A stretch of 64,000 nt of DNA from Lysinibacillus sp. FJAT-14745 (GCF_001275675.1 NZ_LITM01000005.1:370094-434093), one strand, 5' to 3'. Shown: positions 1 to 8,011, counted from the first letter of the stretch. Notes: generated from the sequence alone by a model not told the origin. Made by a program: numbers and translations.

Positions 1-17
1 CATGTTATAATTCTTAG

Positions 18-166
18 TGAAGATGTATATAAAAAATATAAGACCATTCAGTGTGTCAGCACCAAATGGTCTTAGTAACAAGATGAATCGCTTCAAAGGC
101 GATTTGCAAAGTGATCAAGTAAACCGACTCACATGCTTCGGAGGGCAAGGGCGGTTTACTTTTTTT
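18..166 (+). ncRNA. candidate RatA-like antisense RNA (antitoxin)
   Basis: A TATAAT -10 box lies at 6-11; its -35 would fall outside the window. About 110 bases on there is a strong intrinsic terminator on the plus strand: arms AAGTAAACCG (118-127) and CGGTTTACTT (152-161), followed by a T-run to 166. This terminator overlaps the last codons of the minus-strand toxin gene, and the RNA would cover the whole toxin 3' UTR. That is the layout of B. subtilis txpA/RatA. The RNA and its ends are inferred. Confidence 0.5.
31..74 (-). terminator. terminator of the toxin transcript
   Basis: Arms TAAGACCATT (39-48) and AATGGTCTTA (65-74) form a stem extended by an inner GTG/CAC pair. On the minus strand it is followed by a T-rich tract (31-37). 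It would end the toxin mRNA after a long 3' UTR that pairs with the candidate antisense RNA. Confidence 0.6.
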
Positions 167-251
167 GTGTAAAAGTAAATGACAATGCAAGTACTGACAC
201 TATAAGAATTGCAAAATTTATAGTGATCGCCATTGCTTCGAAAATAGTCAT
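156..251 (-). CDS. small hydrophobic type I toxin, holin-like toxin family
   Basis: A 31-codon ORF encodes a peptide that begins MTIFEAMAITINFAIL and ends with two lysines, with one hydrophobic membrane-spanning segment at about residues 8-26. The start pattern M-T-x-F-E-A is typical of the Bacillales/Lactobacillales putative holin-like toxin family, related to TxpA/BsrG. The start at 251 has AAAGGAG nine bases upstream; an in-frame ATG at 257 sits too close to it. The gene is followed by long inverted repeats and overlapped at its 3' end by a plus-strand terminator, as expected for a type I toxin silenced by antisense RNA. The family is known to permeabilise or depolarise the membrane; toxicity here is inferred. 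Confidence 0.7.
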   Translation of the reverse strand: MTIFEAMAITINFAILIVSVLALSFTFTQKK

Positions 252-344
252 TGGCATCAACTCCTTTCCCTTCAATCACTTGAAGAAAATAGGTGAAAAT
301 TTGATTGCCAACCGCCCATGAAACCTCTATCTAGTTACCTCTTA

Positions 345-353
345 ATTATAATA
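345..353 (-). promoter_or_regulatory. candidate -10 region of the toxin gene
   Basis: On the minus strand the overlapping hexamers TATTAT and TATAAT occur here. A poor -35 (TTCAGA) lies 17 bases upstream of TATTAT. This would give a leader of about 90 nt before the toxin RBS, and long leaders are common in type I toxin mRNAs. Confidence 0.35.
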
Positions 354-359
354 TAAGAA

Positions 360-755
360 GAAATCGTTTTTCTGAACATATTTAACTATCCCGCTTAATC
401 TACTTTAATCATTGAGAATTAACAACTATGCTATAATTCTTACTTGAAGGCTAAGAGTGTTTCCAGAACTTCAAAATTTACGATAGCCGTATCTAAATCC
501 TCGAATCACAAATTAGGCCAAGACAGCCGACTAACTCTCTTGTTTCAAAGGTTGTTTTACTGTCATTTATGTCAACGCTAATAAAAGTATTGCTTCATTT
601 TTGATATTGATGGCTTAATTATTCCAACAACTGTTTCTACTTCTTTGTGTTCAATCTCTTTTTTGTATTCAGTCAAGATTTGGCCACATACTGTTTACCA
701 GTAGCCGTCATGGAAATCGTACATGACTTGATCATATGGTCTTGTAGTATTTCTC
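360..755. other. intergenic, no gene recognised
   Basis: No convincing CDS. At 427-440 the sequence ATGCTATAATTCTTA closely resembles the antitoxin promoter at 2-16 (ATGTTATAATTCTTA), so this may be the promoter remnant of a second antitoxin copy. The rest is AT-rich with no clear structure. Confidence 0.3.
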
Positions 756-863
756 TAGCTGACGCTTTGCTTTCACTACATAAAACCTTTGTAGCTGACG
801 TTTCACTTACGCTACAGAAACCCCTTGTACCTGTCGCTTTGCTTTCGGTACAGAAACCCCTTG
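756..863. repeat. three tandem 36-bp repeats
   Basis: Units at 756-791, 792-827 and 828-863 share TAGCTGACG, TTTGCTTTC, CTACA and CCTTG blocks at the same offsets. Each unit has a small inverted repeat (GTAGC/GCTAC type). The plus-strand frame is open across the array because the period is a multiple of three, but there is no RBS or family match, so it is treated as non-coding. Confidence 0.7.
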
Positions 864-875
864 CTGAAAGAAGGT

Positions 876-919
876 AAAAAAAGACTGTATAAAAACCCCT
901 TCGAGTTTGTATACAGTCT
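876..919 (-). terminator. terminator after ylbF
   Basis: Arms AGACTGTATA (882-891) and TATACAGTCT (910-919) form a perfect stem. On the minus strand it is followed by seven T residues. It lies 21 bp after the ylbF stop. Confidence 0.85.
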
Positions 920-939
920 ATGAAAAAGTATTACCTTGT

Positions 940-1386
940 TTATGCAGAACAAGAGCAAGAACCGCCTGAGCCACATCCTCCACCACATGAAGAACCTGCT
1001 GCAAAAAACGGATTACTTACAGGAACTTTTACCGCTTCTGAAACAGTTTTCCCTATAAGTAAGCTTATTTGATCAAGCAAATCTTGAAAATCATTCTCAG
1101 CAATTTTCAAAGCCGAAACCTTTTCATCTAAATCGAGCGCGCGCTTTTGCTGACGAATCGATTTCATAATTGTATGATAGTCCGGATGATATTTTCCGAA
1201 ACGTTGTACATCTTCGTACTGCTCTTTCATGCGATTAAATGCGTAAATAGCTTCAACTATTTGGACATCGCTGTACACAGCATCATACGCTTGCTGCAGC
1301 GTTTTCGCAGGCTCAGAGGAAAGAATCATCTCACAAAGCGCATCGGCCTCATCCAAAATGATTGCCCAGTCAGAGGTCATCATCAT
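940..1386 (-). CDS. ylbF: YlbF/RicF family protein of the Ric complex
   Basis: A 148-residue protein of the YlbF/YmcA family. The central block EQYEDVQRFGKYHPDY and the cysteine-rich C-terminal tail (SSCGGGCGSGGSC) are characteristic of YlbF. In B. subtilis YlbF, YmcA and YaaT form a cytoplasmic complex that binds Fe-S clusters and affects mRNA processing by RNase Y, biofilm formation, competence and sporulation. The start at 1386 has GGGGGA seven bases upstream; a longer ORF to 1416 lacks this. The gene lies at the ylb end of a syntenic block. The family assignment is firm; the role is taken from B. subtilis. Confidence 0.9.
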   Translation of the reverse strand: MMMTSDWAIILDEADALCEMILSSEPAKTLQQAYDAVYSDVQIVEAIYAFNRMKEQYEDVQRFGKYHPDYHTIMKSIRQQKRALDLDEKVSALKIAENDFQDLLDQISLLIGKTVSEAVKVPVSNPFFAAGSSCGGGCGSGGSCSCSA

Positions 1387-1473
1387 ATTTAATTCCCCCA
1401 ATCTCTTTCCCATCATAACAGATTTTATGGTAATTTTACATTATTGATAATTTTTAATGAAGGAGTTTTTTAA

Positions 1474-1980
1474 TTGGTACCATCATCTAAAGGACAACTA
1501 GAACAATTACTAGCAGAGATTTTACAACATAGTACAGCTGAAGATGAGGAAGTATTATTACATTTATTGTCTGGTCTTCGCGATAAACAGGAAGGGATTC
1601 ATCGACGTTATATTAATGCTGCCTTACACATGGTTGGCAAATTTGAGACTGAAGTTAGTGAAGTTCGTATTCCCATTACACCCGTCATCCATAATACCAT
1701 TAAGGTACCTCACGGTGGGATTATTGCAACAATTGCAGATGCAGCGATGGGAGGACTTGCTTCGCGTTCGGTACCAGAAGGCTACAATGTTGTCACAACA
1801 AATATGAATATCTCTTATATTGCTACTACGACTAACAAGGAACTAATCGCTCGTGGACGTTTCGTACATAAAGGGCGTCAGACACTTGTGATGGAATGTG
1901 ATATCGAGGATGAGACTGGACGAAAACTTGCTATTGCGACTGGTTCTTTCTTTGTCATTCAACGACGTCCTCAGACATAA
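1474..1980 (+). CDS. PaaI-like hotdog-fold thioesterase
   Basis: A 168-residue single-domain protein. The C-terminal 110 residues fit the PaaI/4HBT hotdog fold: HGGIIATIADAAMGGLA supplies the central helix and catalytic loop, followed by strands around TTNMNISYIA and LIARGRFVHKG. Such enzymes hydrolyse acyl-CoA thioesters in the cytoplasm; the substrate cannot be read from sequence. It starts at TTG with GAAGGAG eight to nine bases upstream. It stands alone, and its 3' end overlaps the convergent murE by 26 bp, so the two messages would be complementary there. Confidence 0.8.
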   Translation: MVPSSKGQLEQLLAEILQHSTAEDEEVLLHLLSGLRDKQEGIHRRYINAALHMVGKFETEVSEVRIPITPVIHNTIKVPHGGIIATIADAAMGGLASRSVPEGYNVVTTNMNISYIATTTNKELIARGRFVHKGRQTLVMECDIEDETGRKLAIATGSFFVIQRRPQT

Positions 1981-3430
1981 GATTTAAAAAGTAATCTCGA
2001 ATACATTGTTGATCGGAAAAAGGGAATTTTTGATTTTTTATTTGTTGGGTCTGTTCATGCCCTTTTCCGGCAACAAGTACAATATCACCTTTTTCTGCCT
2101 TTGCTAATGCTTGATGAATAGCAACTTTTCGATCTAGATAGATTTCATAATATTGCTGCTCAGTAAAACCAGCAACAATACTTTCATTAATTAAAATAGG
2201 GTCTTCATCACGTGGATTATCAGTTGTTAAAAAAATGACATCCGCATACTTACTAGCTACTGCTCCCATCGCAAAACGTTTCGCCTTATCTCGATTTCCC
2301 CCACAGCTAAATACAAGATAAAGGGTTTTCGAGCGATCAAAAGTTTGCAAAACAGCCTGCAATGCCTCTGCAGTATGTGCGTAATCTACGAACACATCAA
2401 TGCCAAATGGATTGTCTATTTTCTCAAGTCTTCCTTCTGGTAGCCTTAACAACCACATATGCTCTGCTATCTCTTCAATTGAGAAGCCTAGACGCCATAA
2501 AGTCATTAACGCAGCTACAGCATTTTGCACATGATATTTACCGATAAAAGGGATTTCTACAATATGCTCACTCGATGACGTTTGTAAACAAAGTACCGTT
2601 TTTCCAATTGATTCACTGACAATTTGGATATGTAAATCATTATGATTATCAAAGCCAAATGAGCAGGATTTTTTCTTATCATAAATACCGACGGAACGAC
2701 AAAAATTATCATCTCCATTTAGCACTAGCTTTTTCGATAAATCTGCCAACCTTTTTTTCGCACGCTTATACGCCTCAAGTCCTCCGTGATCTTCTAAATG
2801 ATCCTCCGATAAATTTAAAAAAACGCCACAATCGATATCACAATGATCAAGTCTATGTTGCTGTAATCCCATTGATGAAGCTTCTAAAACAACATGTGTA
2901 ACACCATTTCGTACACATTGCTTTAAAATCGGATGCAACTCTTTTGCCTGTAATGTAGTTAATTGCTCATACACTGTTTGTTGTTTCTGTTCATTGATGA
3001 AAAATCCTACAGTTCCAATAACTGCAACGTTTTTATGTAGCGCTCTTAGCAATTGGCTCACAAAATGACTCACTGTTGTTTTACCATTTGTACCTGTAAT
3101 CGCAATGACGGTTAATGCTTCTGCTGGAAAGGCTGAAAGCTTTGCACTCGCATACGATAAAAATAGGGATGTATTCGGAACCCAAACAAAAGGAATATTT
3201 TGATCGGTAATAGGTAGTGAAATACTTTCCTCTGATACTATAGCGGCTGCACCTCGAGCTAATGCTTCTTTGACAAAACGACTTCCCGATGTTTTTTTAC
3301 CCTTACGTACAATAAAAATATCCCCAGGTTTTATTGCCTGAGCATAATCCTCAACGCCTGTAATATTTGTGCGAATCGATCCTCCGGTTACGCTACATGG
3401 CCAGTCTTTTAATAGCTCAGCTAATTGCAA
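1955..3430 (-). CDS. murE: UDP-MurNAc-tripeptide ligase MurE, diaminopimelate type, outside the dcw cluster
   Basis: A 491-residue Mur ligase. Visible features in order: an N-terminal UDP-sugar domain, the ATP loop GTNGKTTV near residue 112, EASSMGLQQHRL, the carbamoyl-lysine region YKRAKKRL, and the amino-acid selectivity motif DNPRDEDP. In MurE enzymes DNPR accompanies meso-diaminopimelate, while lysine-adding enzymes carry variants such as DNPA. The start is TTG with AAAGGGGG eight bases upstream; a nearby ATG is out of frame. No division or wall genes adjoin it. A sigma-K-like promoter precedes it. If the host has a lysine-type vegetative wall, this would be the spore-cortex ligase. Confidence 0.85.
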   Translation of the reverse strand: MQLAELLKDWPCSVTGGSIRTNITGVEDYAQAIKPGDIFIVRKGKKTSGSRFVKEALARGAAAIVSEESISLPITDQNIPFVWVPNTSLFLSYASAKLSAFPAEALTVIAITGTNGKTTVSHFVSQLLRALHKNVAVIGTVGFFINEQKQQTVYEQLTTLQAKELHPILKQCVRNGVTHVVLEASSMGLQQHRLDHCDIDCGVFLNLSEDHLEDHGGLEAYKRAKKRLADLSKKLVLNGDDNFCRSVGIYDKKKSCSFGFDNHNDLHIQIVSESIGKTVLCLQTSSSEHIVEIPFIGKYHVQNAVAALMTLWRLGFSIEEIAEHMWLLRLPEGRLEKIDNPFGIDVFVDYAHTAEALQAVLQTFDRSKTLYLVFSCGGNRDKAKRFAMGAVASKYADVIFLTTDNPRDEDPILINESIVAGFTEQQYYEIYLDRKVAIHQALAKAEKGDIVLVAGKGHEQTQQIKNQKFPFSDQQCIRDYFLNLMSEDVVE

Positions 3431-3454
3431 GTTTCATTCCCCCTTTCGGTTCTC

Positions 3455-3482
3455 TATCATATGACGGCATATGTACCGGTGT
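3455..3482 (-). promoter_or_regulatory. candidate sigma-K-type promoter of murE
   Basis: On the minus strand CATATGATA (3463-3455) matches the sigma-K -10 consensus CATAnnnTA exactly. AC dinucleotides lie 15 and 17 bases upstream, where the short sigma-K -35 (AC) is expected. No TTGACA-like box is present. Sigma-E also recognises CATA-type boxes but its upstream ATA element is missing. The motif is short, so chance is possible. Confidence 0.45.
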
Positions 3483-3521
3483 GACGAAAAATGTAGGCGC
3501 TTATCTTTTTCGTCTAAAAAT

Positions 3522-3567
3522 AAAAAAAACTGAAGATAAACTTGATTTTGCCAAGTTTATCTTCAGT
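3522..3567 (-). terminator. terminator after the CAP-domain gene
   Basis: A perfect 16-bp stem: ACTGAAGATAAACTTG (3529-3544) and its complement (3552-3567), with a 7-base loop. On the minus strand it is followed by eight T residues. Confidence 0.9.
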
Positions 3568-3580
3568 CTTAAATTTCTAT

Positions 3581-4702
3581 TTATGGTGATGATTCATCAA
3601 TATTTTCTACTGGTTCCTCAGAGACTTTATTCTCACTATCCTGCCCCTGAGAAGAAGAATCTAAAAATATTTGCGTATAATAGTTTAAAAATACTCCAGA
3701 TCCCACTGTCGTATATTTATCATTTAAAATGACATTTCGATGCTCAGTTGAATTAAGCCAGCCATGCATTGCTTCGATTGCATCAAAATAATCAGTCGCA
3801 AGATTTTCATTCGCCTCACTATATTCGATTCTCTGTGTTTCTAATCTCTTTTTTAAATCTCCATTTGTTGGTGATTCATGAGCAAGGAAATTGTGAACCT
3901 TCATATCTTCACTATGCATTTTTGCAACTTCTTCTAATGATTCATCAATAGTTAATGGAGTTAAATCATGTTGAACTCTTGTTACATTTATTAAATCGTC
4001 AAGCTGTTTAGCACTTGCTGCATTAATTTCCTGCTGTAAAAACGAAGATGGTGGTGTAGGTATAACTAGCTCGCCTTGATAAGTCATTTCATAAGGTTGA
4101 TGAAGAACAAGCGTTTTACTATTAGTAAAGCGTATTCCTTGTAGCTCACCCGTTTCCCTATCTATATAAAGTTGTGCAAAAAGCCCATCGAATTTTACAA
4201 GCAATCGTGTCTGCATATCTTCTTCACTCATTGAGAAAACGAAAATATTTTTACCGACATTCGCAGTTACTTCATAATCAATGATTGTCATTCGGTATAT
4301 ATCATCGCGCTTCTGACCAACCTTAAAAGGGTAAGCATCTAAATCTTTACCTGCAATGTAAACTTGTGTCACAACATTATTTTCAACGCCTACCATGAAA
4401 AATGTAGAAGTATTTGTATTATAAATCCACCAATCGTAACCAAAGGATGATGGTTCCTTTCGTACTGGTTTACCATATTTCTCTAAAACAACCTTTGCTC
4501 CTTGACCGATTAATGTCGACATCCCGCTTTTAGGACGTGTTGTTGCCCCCATTTCAGGCTGCTTTAATTCGGTTTTGGGAATAATATTTGAATTGGCATT
4601 CGGGCCTTTTAGTGGCTCATTTTCACGTGGTGTATTAAAAAATATAAAGCCAATCAACGCAATTGCAGCACATGCCATAAAAATGCGAAATAAAGCTTTC
4701 AT
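3581..4702 (-). CDS. ylbC: membrane-anchored CAP (SCP) domain protein, YlbC-like
   Basis: A 373-residue protein. Residues 7-23 form a hydrophobic signal anchor, then a linker. Residues about 60-200 match the CAP-associated domain found in YlbC-type proteins, and residues about 235-350 form a CAP/SCP domain (NVTRVQHDLTPL, MHSEDM, HNFLAHESPTNGDL, ENLA, MHGWLNSTEHR, GSGVF). It would be anchored outside the membrane. In Bacillus this architecture is found in YlbC and the forespore protein CwlT/YkwD group; no enzymatic role is assured. It keeps the ylb position in the synteny block and is monocistronic, with its own terminator. Confidence 0.85.
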   Translation of the reverse strand: MKALFRIFMACAAIALIGFIFFNTPRENEPLKGPNANSNIIPKTELKQPEMGATTRPKSGMSTLIGQGAKVVLEKYGKPVRKEPSSFGYDWWIYNTNTSTFFMVGVENNVVTQVYIAGKDLDAYPFKVGQKRDDIYRMTIIDYEVTANVGKNIFVFSMSEEDMQTRLLVKFDGLFAQLYIDRETGELQGIRFTNSKTLVLHQPYEMTYQGELVIPTPPSSFLQQEINAASAKQLDDLINVTRVQHDLTPLTIDESLEEVAKMHSEDMKVHNFLAHESPTNGDLKKRLETQRIEYSEANENLATDYFDAIEAMHGWLNSTEHRNVILNDKYTTVGSGVFLNYYTQIFLDSSSQGQDSENKVSEEPVENIDESSP

Positions 4703-4773
4703 ACATGACTCCTTCTTATCACATTATTCTAAGTTATTATATCAATTGTAAATGGGTTGACACAATGTTGTCA

Positions 4774-4802
4774 TTGCAACAATGTCGAATATGCTCTATT
4801 AT
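4774..4802 (+). promoter_or_regulatory. sigma-A promoter of ylbA
   Basis: TTGCAA (4774-4779), a 17-base spacer, then TATTAT (4797-4802). It lies about 48 bp before the ylbA start codon. A stronger -35-like TTGACA lies further up at 4757-4762 but has no box at the right distance. Confidence 0.55.
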
Positions 4803-4849
4803 AAAAATGAGCGTATACTTTGGTACGAGAACCTAAAGGAGGATTATAG

Positions 4850-5215
4850 ATGTATTTTGAAAATACTAACCTTGAAAATTTAACAGCTGATCAAGAACTT
4901 ATTGTAAGCATCATGAAAAACAATGGTTTAGAATGTGATGGCGGCTGGGATTACGAGCGTATGACATTTGATAAGCGTTTCGATACTCGTGAGGGACGTT
5001 ATTACCTACGTGTATTCGCATATGCAAAATCAGGTGATGTTGGTGCACACGATGCAATCCTAACATTAATGAAACCAGCACTTGGTAAGTACTACTATCC
5101 ACACGGCGTTGAGTATGGCGATGATGAAGTTTACCCAGCTCATCTTGTAAAAAAATGTGAAGAAATCTTAAAAAAGGTTAAATTAGACTTACAAGCTTTT
5201 GAAATTCATGCATAA
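4850..5215 (+). CDS. ylbA: YugN-like family protein YlbA
   Basis: A 121-residue cytoplasmic protein of the YugN-like family. Shared features with B. subtilis YlbA include the FENTxLEN start, the WDYERMTFDKRFDTREGRYYLR block and GKYYYPHGVEYGD. The function of the family is unknown. The start has AAAGGAGG eight bases upstream. It sits between the ylbC-like gene and the cta operon, as in B. subtilis, and ends in its own terminator. Confidence 0.88.
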   Translation: MYFENTNLENLTADQELIVSIMKNNGLECDGGWDYERMTFDKRFDTREGRYYLRVFAYAKSGDVGAHDAILTLMKPALGKYYYPHGVEYGDDEVYPAHLVKKCEEILKKVKLDLQAFEIHA

Positions 5216-5328
5216 TTTTAGATAGTTATTTCACGGTGCATACATGTCGATTACACATCGAAATCATTTTATTATTTATCAGGCAACAGCAAATTGGCAA
5301 CAGGCATGCAGTGCAATAGCTAAATCTG

Positions 5329-5356
5329 AAAAGACTGGTAGTCCAGTCTTTTTTAT
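5329..5356 (+). terminator. terminator after ylbA
   Basis: Arms AAAAGACTGG (5329-5338) and CCAGTCTTTT (5343-5352) with a TAGT loop, followed by T residues. Confidence 0.85.
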
Positions 5357-5420
5357 TTTGAGTAAAAATTTAATTTCTTCTCATACTAACTATATCTTTT
5401 ACATGATGTAGGTGAGATGA

Positions 5421-6485
5421 TTGTTACAATTTTTCAAACACCCCTTTTTTCGCCATCCGATCATCGTTATAGCTGTCGGAATTGCAATTCTCTGGTTTAT
5501 ATCCCTATCATTACCCATACTGCTTGCCTACGTAACTGCATTATTATTGGAACCAGTCATCATACGAATTAGTAAACGGTTCCGAAAAAAACGCAAAATA
5601 GTCGCATCCATTTTTTTTATATTCTTTTCAAGTATGACATTACTATTATGTATTCTCATTATATTTATAAGCTGGAGACAATTTTCAACATTTATCATTC
5701 ATATTCCAGAGTACCTCAATCAGCTATCAGCTCTATGGATTGAAATACAATCCAAGCTTTCCAACTATACTTATCATTTGCCCTTAGATCTTGTTATACA
5801 AATTCAACTTATGATAGCACGAGCTCTATCTTCAATCGAGAAATATGCTTTTTCTTTAACAAATGTGAATGTTTGGTCATCTTTACTTACTTATATACCT
5901 TCTCGTTTGTTTGATATTTTTGTTTATTGGATTGTGTTATATATGCTTCTTTTAGAATTACCGAATATTAACCGTAAAATATTAGCGCCTATTCCGTTTC
6001 ACTATCATCAAAAAATACTATTTATTGGACAGCGCGTGAAACTTGCTTTATTTGGTTTTATGAAAGCACAACTTTTAGTTGGTATTTGCATTTTTGCAAT
6101 AGCTTTTGGAACCTTTTATTTTCTTAAAACACCATTTCCACTTATTTTATCACTCTTACTAGTCATTTTAGATTTCATTCCTTTTTTAGATTCATTTATT
6201 TTGCTCCTTCCTTGGGCAATATACAAAGCCTTTACAGGTGAATATACCTATGCTGTTATGCTAGTCGTACTAACGATCTTACAATTTTTAGTTCGACGTA
6301 TGATTGAGCCCAGAGTTATCGGAAATAAGGTTGGACTCTCCTCACTAACAACTTTTATTGCAATGTTTATCGGTTTTGAAATATTTGGATTTTTCGGTAT
6401 TTTAATCGGTCCTTTACTCGTTGTTGTTGTCCTTTCCCTATTTAATCAAACTTCCATAAAAAATCTCCCACCTTCTCAAAAATAA
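5421..6485 (+). CDS. AI-2E family (UPF0118) integral membrane protein
   Basis: A 354-residue polytopic protein of the AI-2E transporter/UPF0118 family, similar in size and layout to B. subtilis YtvI. There are hydrophobic pairs near the N-terminus (residues 12-37 and 60-88), a soluble segment, then clustered segments from about residue 155 to the end. The conserved C-terminal region includes IEPRVIGNKVGLSSLTTFIAMFIGF. Family members include sporulation membrane proteins, exporters and Na+/H+ antiporters, so the name does not prove autoinducer transport. The start is TTG after GGTGAG; an overlapping ATG is out of frame. It is probably monocistronic. Confidence 0.8.
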   Translation: MLQFFKHPFFRHPIIVIAVGIAILWFISLSLPILLAYVTALLLEPVIIRISKRFRKKRKIVASIFFIFFSSMTLLLCILIIFISWRQFSTFIIHIPEYLNQLSALWIEIQSKLSNYTYHLPLDLVIQIQLMIARALSSIEKYAFSLTNVNVWSSLLTYIPSRLFDIFVYWIVLYMLLLELPNINRKILAPIPFHYHQKILFIGQRVKLALFGFMKAQLLVGICIFAIAFGTFYFLKTPFPLILSLLLVILDFIPFLDSFILLLPWAIYKAFTGEYTYAVMLVVLTILQFLVRRMIEPRVIGNKVGLSSLTTFIAMFIGFEIFGFFGILIGPLLVVVVLSLFNQTSIKNLPPSQK

Positions 6486-6501
6486 GGAGGGAGATTTATT
6501 T
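6461..6501 (+). terminator. terminator overlapping the end of the AI-2E gene
   Basis: Arms AAATCTCCCACCTT (6461-6474) and AAGGAGGGAGATTT (6484-6497) with one mismatch. The stop codon is in the loop region. The following T-run is short. Confidence 0.6.
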
Positions 6502-6504
6502 AAT

Positions 6505-6594
6505 CAATTATGCCTCGGCATAATTGCGTCCGGAATCGGCTTCGTACTTAGGCCTGCAGATGTTTGGACACCCGATGAAAGAAGTTAAAAGCCT
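6505..6594. repeat. structured dispersed repeat family 2, copy 1
   Basis: It opens with the palindrome CAATTATGCCTCGGCATAATTG, then GCGTCCGGAATCGGCTTCG, and ends with GAAAGAAGTTAAAAGCCT. A longer version of the same series of blocks occurs at 8332-8456 and a remnant at 43152-43190. Its right end includes the ctaM stop codon. Confidence 0.65.
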
Positions 6595-7052
6595 AAAATA
6601 GCTTTAATGACAGATGTTGTTTCACCTGGTTCAAACATCACATATAGTAAAATGTATACTAACACTCCGGTAATAGCTACGAAGAACCAAATAATACTTG
6701 TAATCGGTCCAATACGACGGTGAAGCTTGAGATTAGTTTTCAAACCAGAAATGATACTAACAATACCAAATACTGCTCCAGTTGTTGCCAGAGTAATATG
6801 GAAAATTAAGAAGAAAGTATAATATGGTTTTAAATCTTCTCCGCCACCAAATGCTGTGTTACCAATAAAGACTGTTCTTGAAGCATAAATAATAAAGAAG
6901 ATAAGTGCTGCAACTCCTGCTGCAAGCATTACTTTTTTATGTGCCTCTACTTTTCCTTTTATAATTAAGCCCCAACCAATAGCTACAAGTACTGCACTAA
7001 TAACGATAAATGATGTACTTATAGTAGGCAAAATTTGCAATTCCATTAACAA
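6585..7052 (-). CDS. ctaM: DUF420 membrane protein, CtaM/YozB family oxidase assembly factor
   Basis: A 155-residue protein with five predicted membrane segments (about residues 12-30, 40-60, 80-102, 117-136 and a C-terminal one). Conserved DUF420 features are seen: KVEAHKKVM, a histidine in the third segment (FHITLA), and KLHRRIG. In Staphylococcus aureus the DUF420 protein CtaM is required for activity of a heme-copper quinol oxidase. Its position immediately after ctaG fits an assembly role for the caa3 oxidase. The exact step is unknown. It is the last gene of the minus-strand cta group. Confidence 0.8.
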   Translation of the reverse strand: MLMELQILPTISTSFIVISAVLVAIGWGLIIKGKVEAHKKVMLAAGVAALIFFIIYASRTVFIGNTAFGGGEDLKPYYTFFLIFHITLATTGAVFGIVSIISGLKTNLKLHRRIGPITSIIWFFVAITGVLVYILLYVMFEPGETTSVIKAILGF

Positions 7053-7081
7053 AACCCCTTAACAAATTAAAGTTTCTTTTT

Positions 7082-8011
7082 TTACAACTGATGTTGCTGC
7101 TGACTTTCCCATTTTTTTTGATGTTCTTTTAATGCATCAGCAGTAATTTTATCAGGATCCTTTTGTTCTGAACGATACCAATTAATAAAGATTGATCCAA
7201 GTAATACCCCAAAAATAAGCTCTTGTAAAATCTTCATTAAAACGCCGCCTAATTGCTGATCGGCAACAGGTGACATATTTGTAAAGAGCTCCGGTCCTGA
7301 AAGAGATAAACTAGATAATGTAGAAACTGGCACACAAAGTTCCATTGCTTTTAACCATGCTTCACCATTTGTATATGTTTCATACATAGCGTCTGATGCA
7401 AAAATAATTAGCGCACAAGCAGGTGTAATTAATACCGCATTAGCAATGATATAGGCTAATTTATACAAAGGTTTCATTTGTGGACGATTAGGCATCTTTT
7501 GAATCAAAGGCCAGTACATTAAAACAGCAGAAACAAATAATATAAACGTATATGTACCGTGTAAAGTTTCGTTTAATTTAATGTAGTCTAATACTGCAGG
7601 TAAATGGTAGAAAGAAAATAAACCAATAAACACAATTACCGCAACGACAGGGAGTGTAAATGTTTTAAATAAAGTTCTAACAACTGGTGCTTCAATCGCA
7701 ACTTTCCATACCCACCAAGGAATCCCCTTAATTAAGAAAATCGGTACAAGTAACAATAAAATAGCCATTTGCACCATATGCATCGTAAACATAATGTGCG
7801 CCATTAAATCTATTGGCGATCCTTTAATAATATAAATCGTTACCATTGCCAATAAAAAATAAATAGCCTCTTCCTTTTTTAAAGGCTCACTTACTTTAAA
7901 ATCTTTGCGCCACTTTGTTGTGACTAGAAAATAGATGACTGTTATGAAAACAAGAACCCCTATTAAGTATGGGCTCCATAAAGCTTGGAAACCAAATATA
8001 CTAAGTGGCAT
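7082..8011 (-). CDS. ctaG: cytochrome c oxidase assembly factor CtaG
   Basis: A 309-residue membrane protein of the caa3-type CtaG family. Membrane segments alternate with short loops from the N-terminus to about residue 285, followed by a charged tail. Histidine-rich segments (DLMAHIMFTMHMVQM near residue 70) are conserved in the family. In B. subtilis CtaG is needed to form active caa3 oxidase, probably by supplying copper to subunit I. Here it is separated from ctaF by 1.1 kb of repeats, which is unlike the tight B. subtilis operon, so it may have its own promoter or rely on readthrough. Confidence 0.92.
   Translation of the reverse strand: MPLSIFGFQALWSPYLIGVLVFITVIYFLVTTKWRKDFKVSEPLKKEEAIYFLLAMVTIYIIKGSPIDLMAHIMFTMHMVQMAILLLLVPIFLIKGIPWWVWKVAIEAPVVRTLFKTFTLPVVAVIVFIGLFSFYHLPAVLDYIKLNETLHGTYTFILFVSAVLMYWPLIQKMPNRPQMKPLYKLAYIIANAVLITPACALIIFASDAMYETYTNGEAWLKAMELCVPVSTLSSLSLSGPELFTNMSPVADQQLGGVLMKILQELIFGVLLGSIFINWYRSEQKDPDKITADALKEHQKKWESQQQHQL

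Noticed and set aside
647-877. Plus-strand ORF over the 36-bp repeats
   Set aside because: The C-terminal half is the repeat itself, no RBS precedes it, and the composition is not protein-like.
5421-6485. Quorum-sensing AI-2 transporter
   Set aside because: The AI-2E family name is historical; neighbours show no lux or lsr genes and many members do other work.
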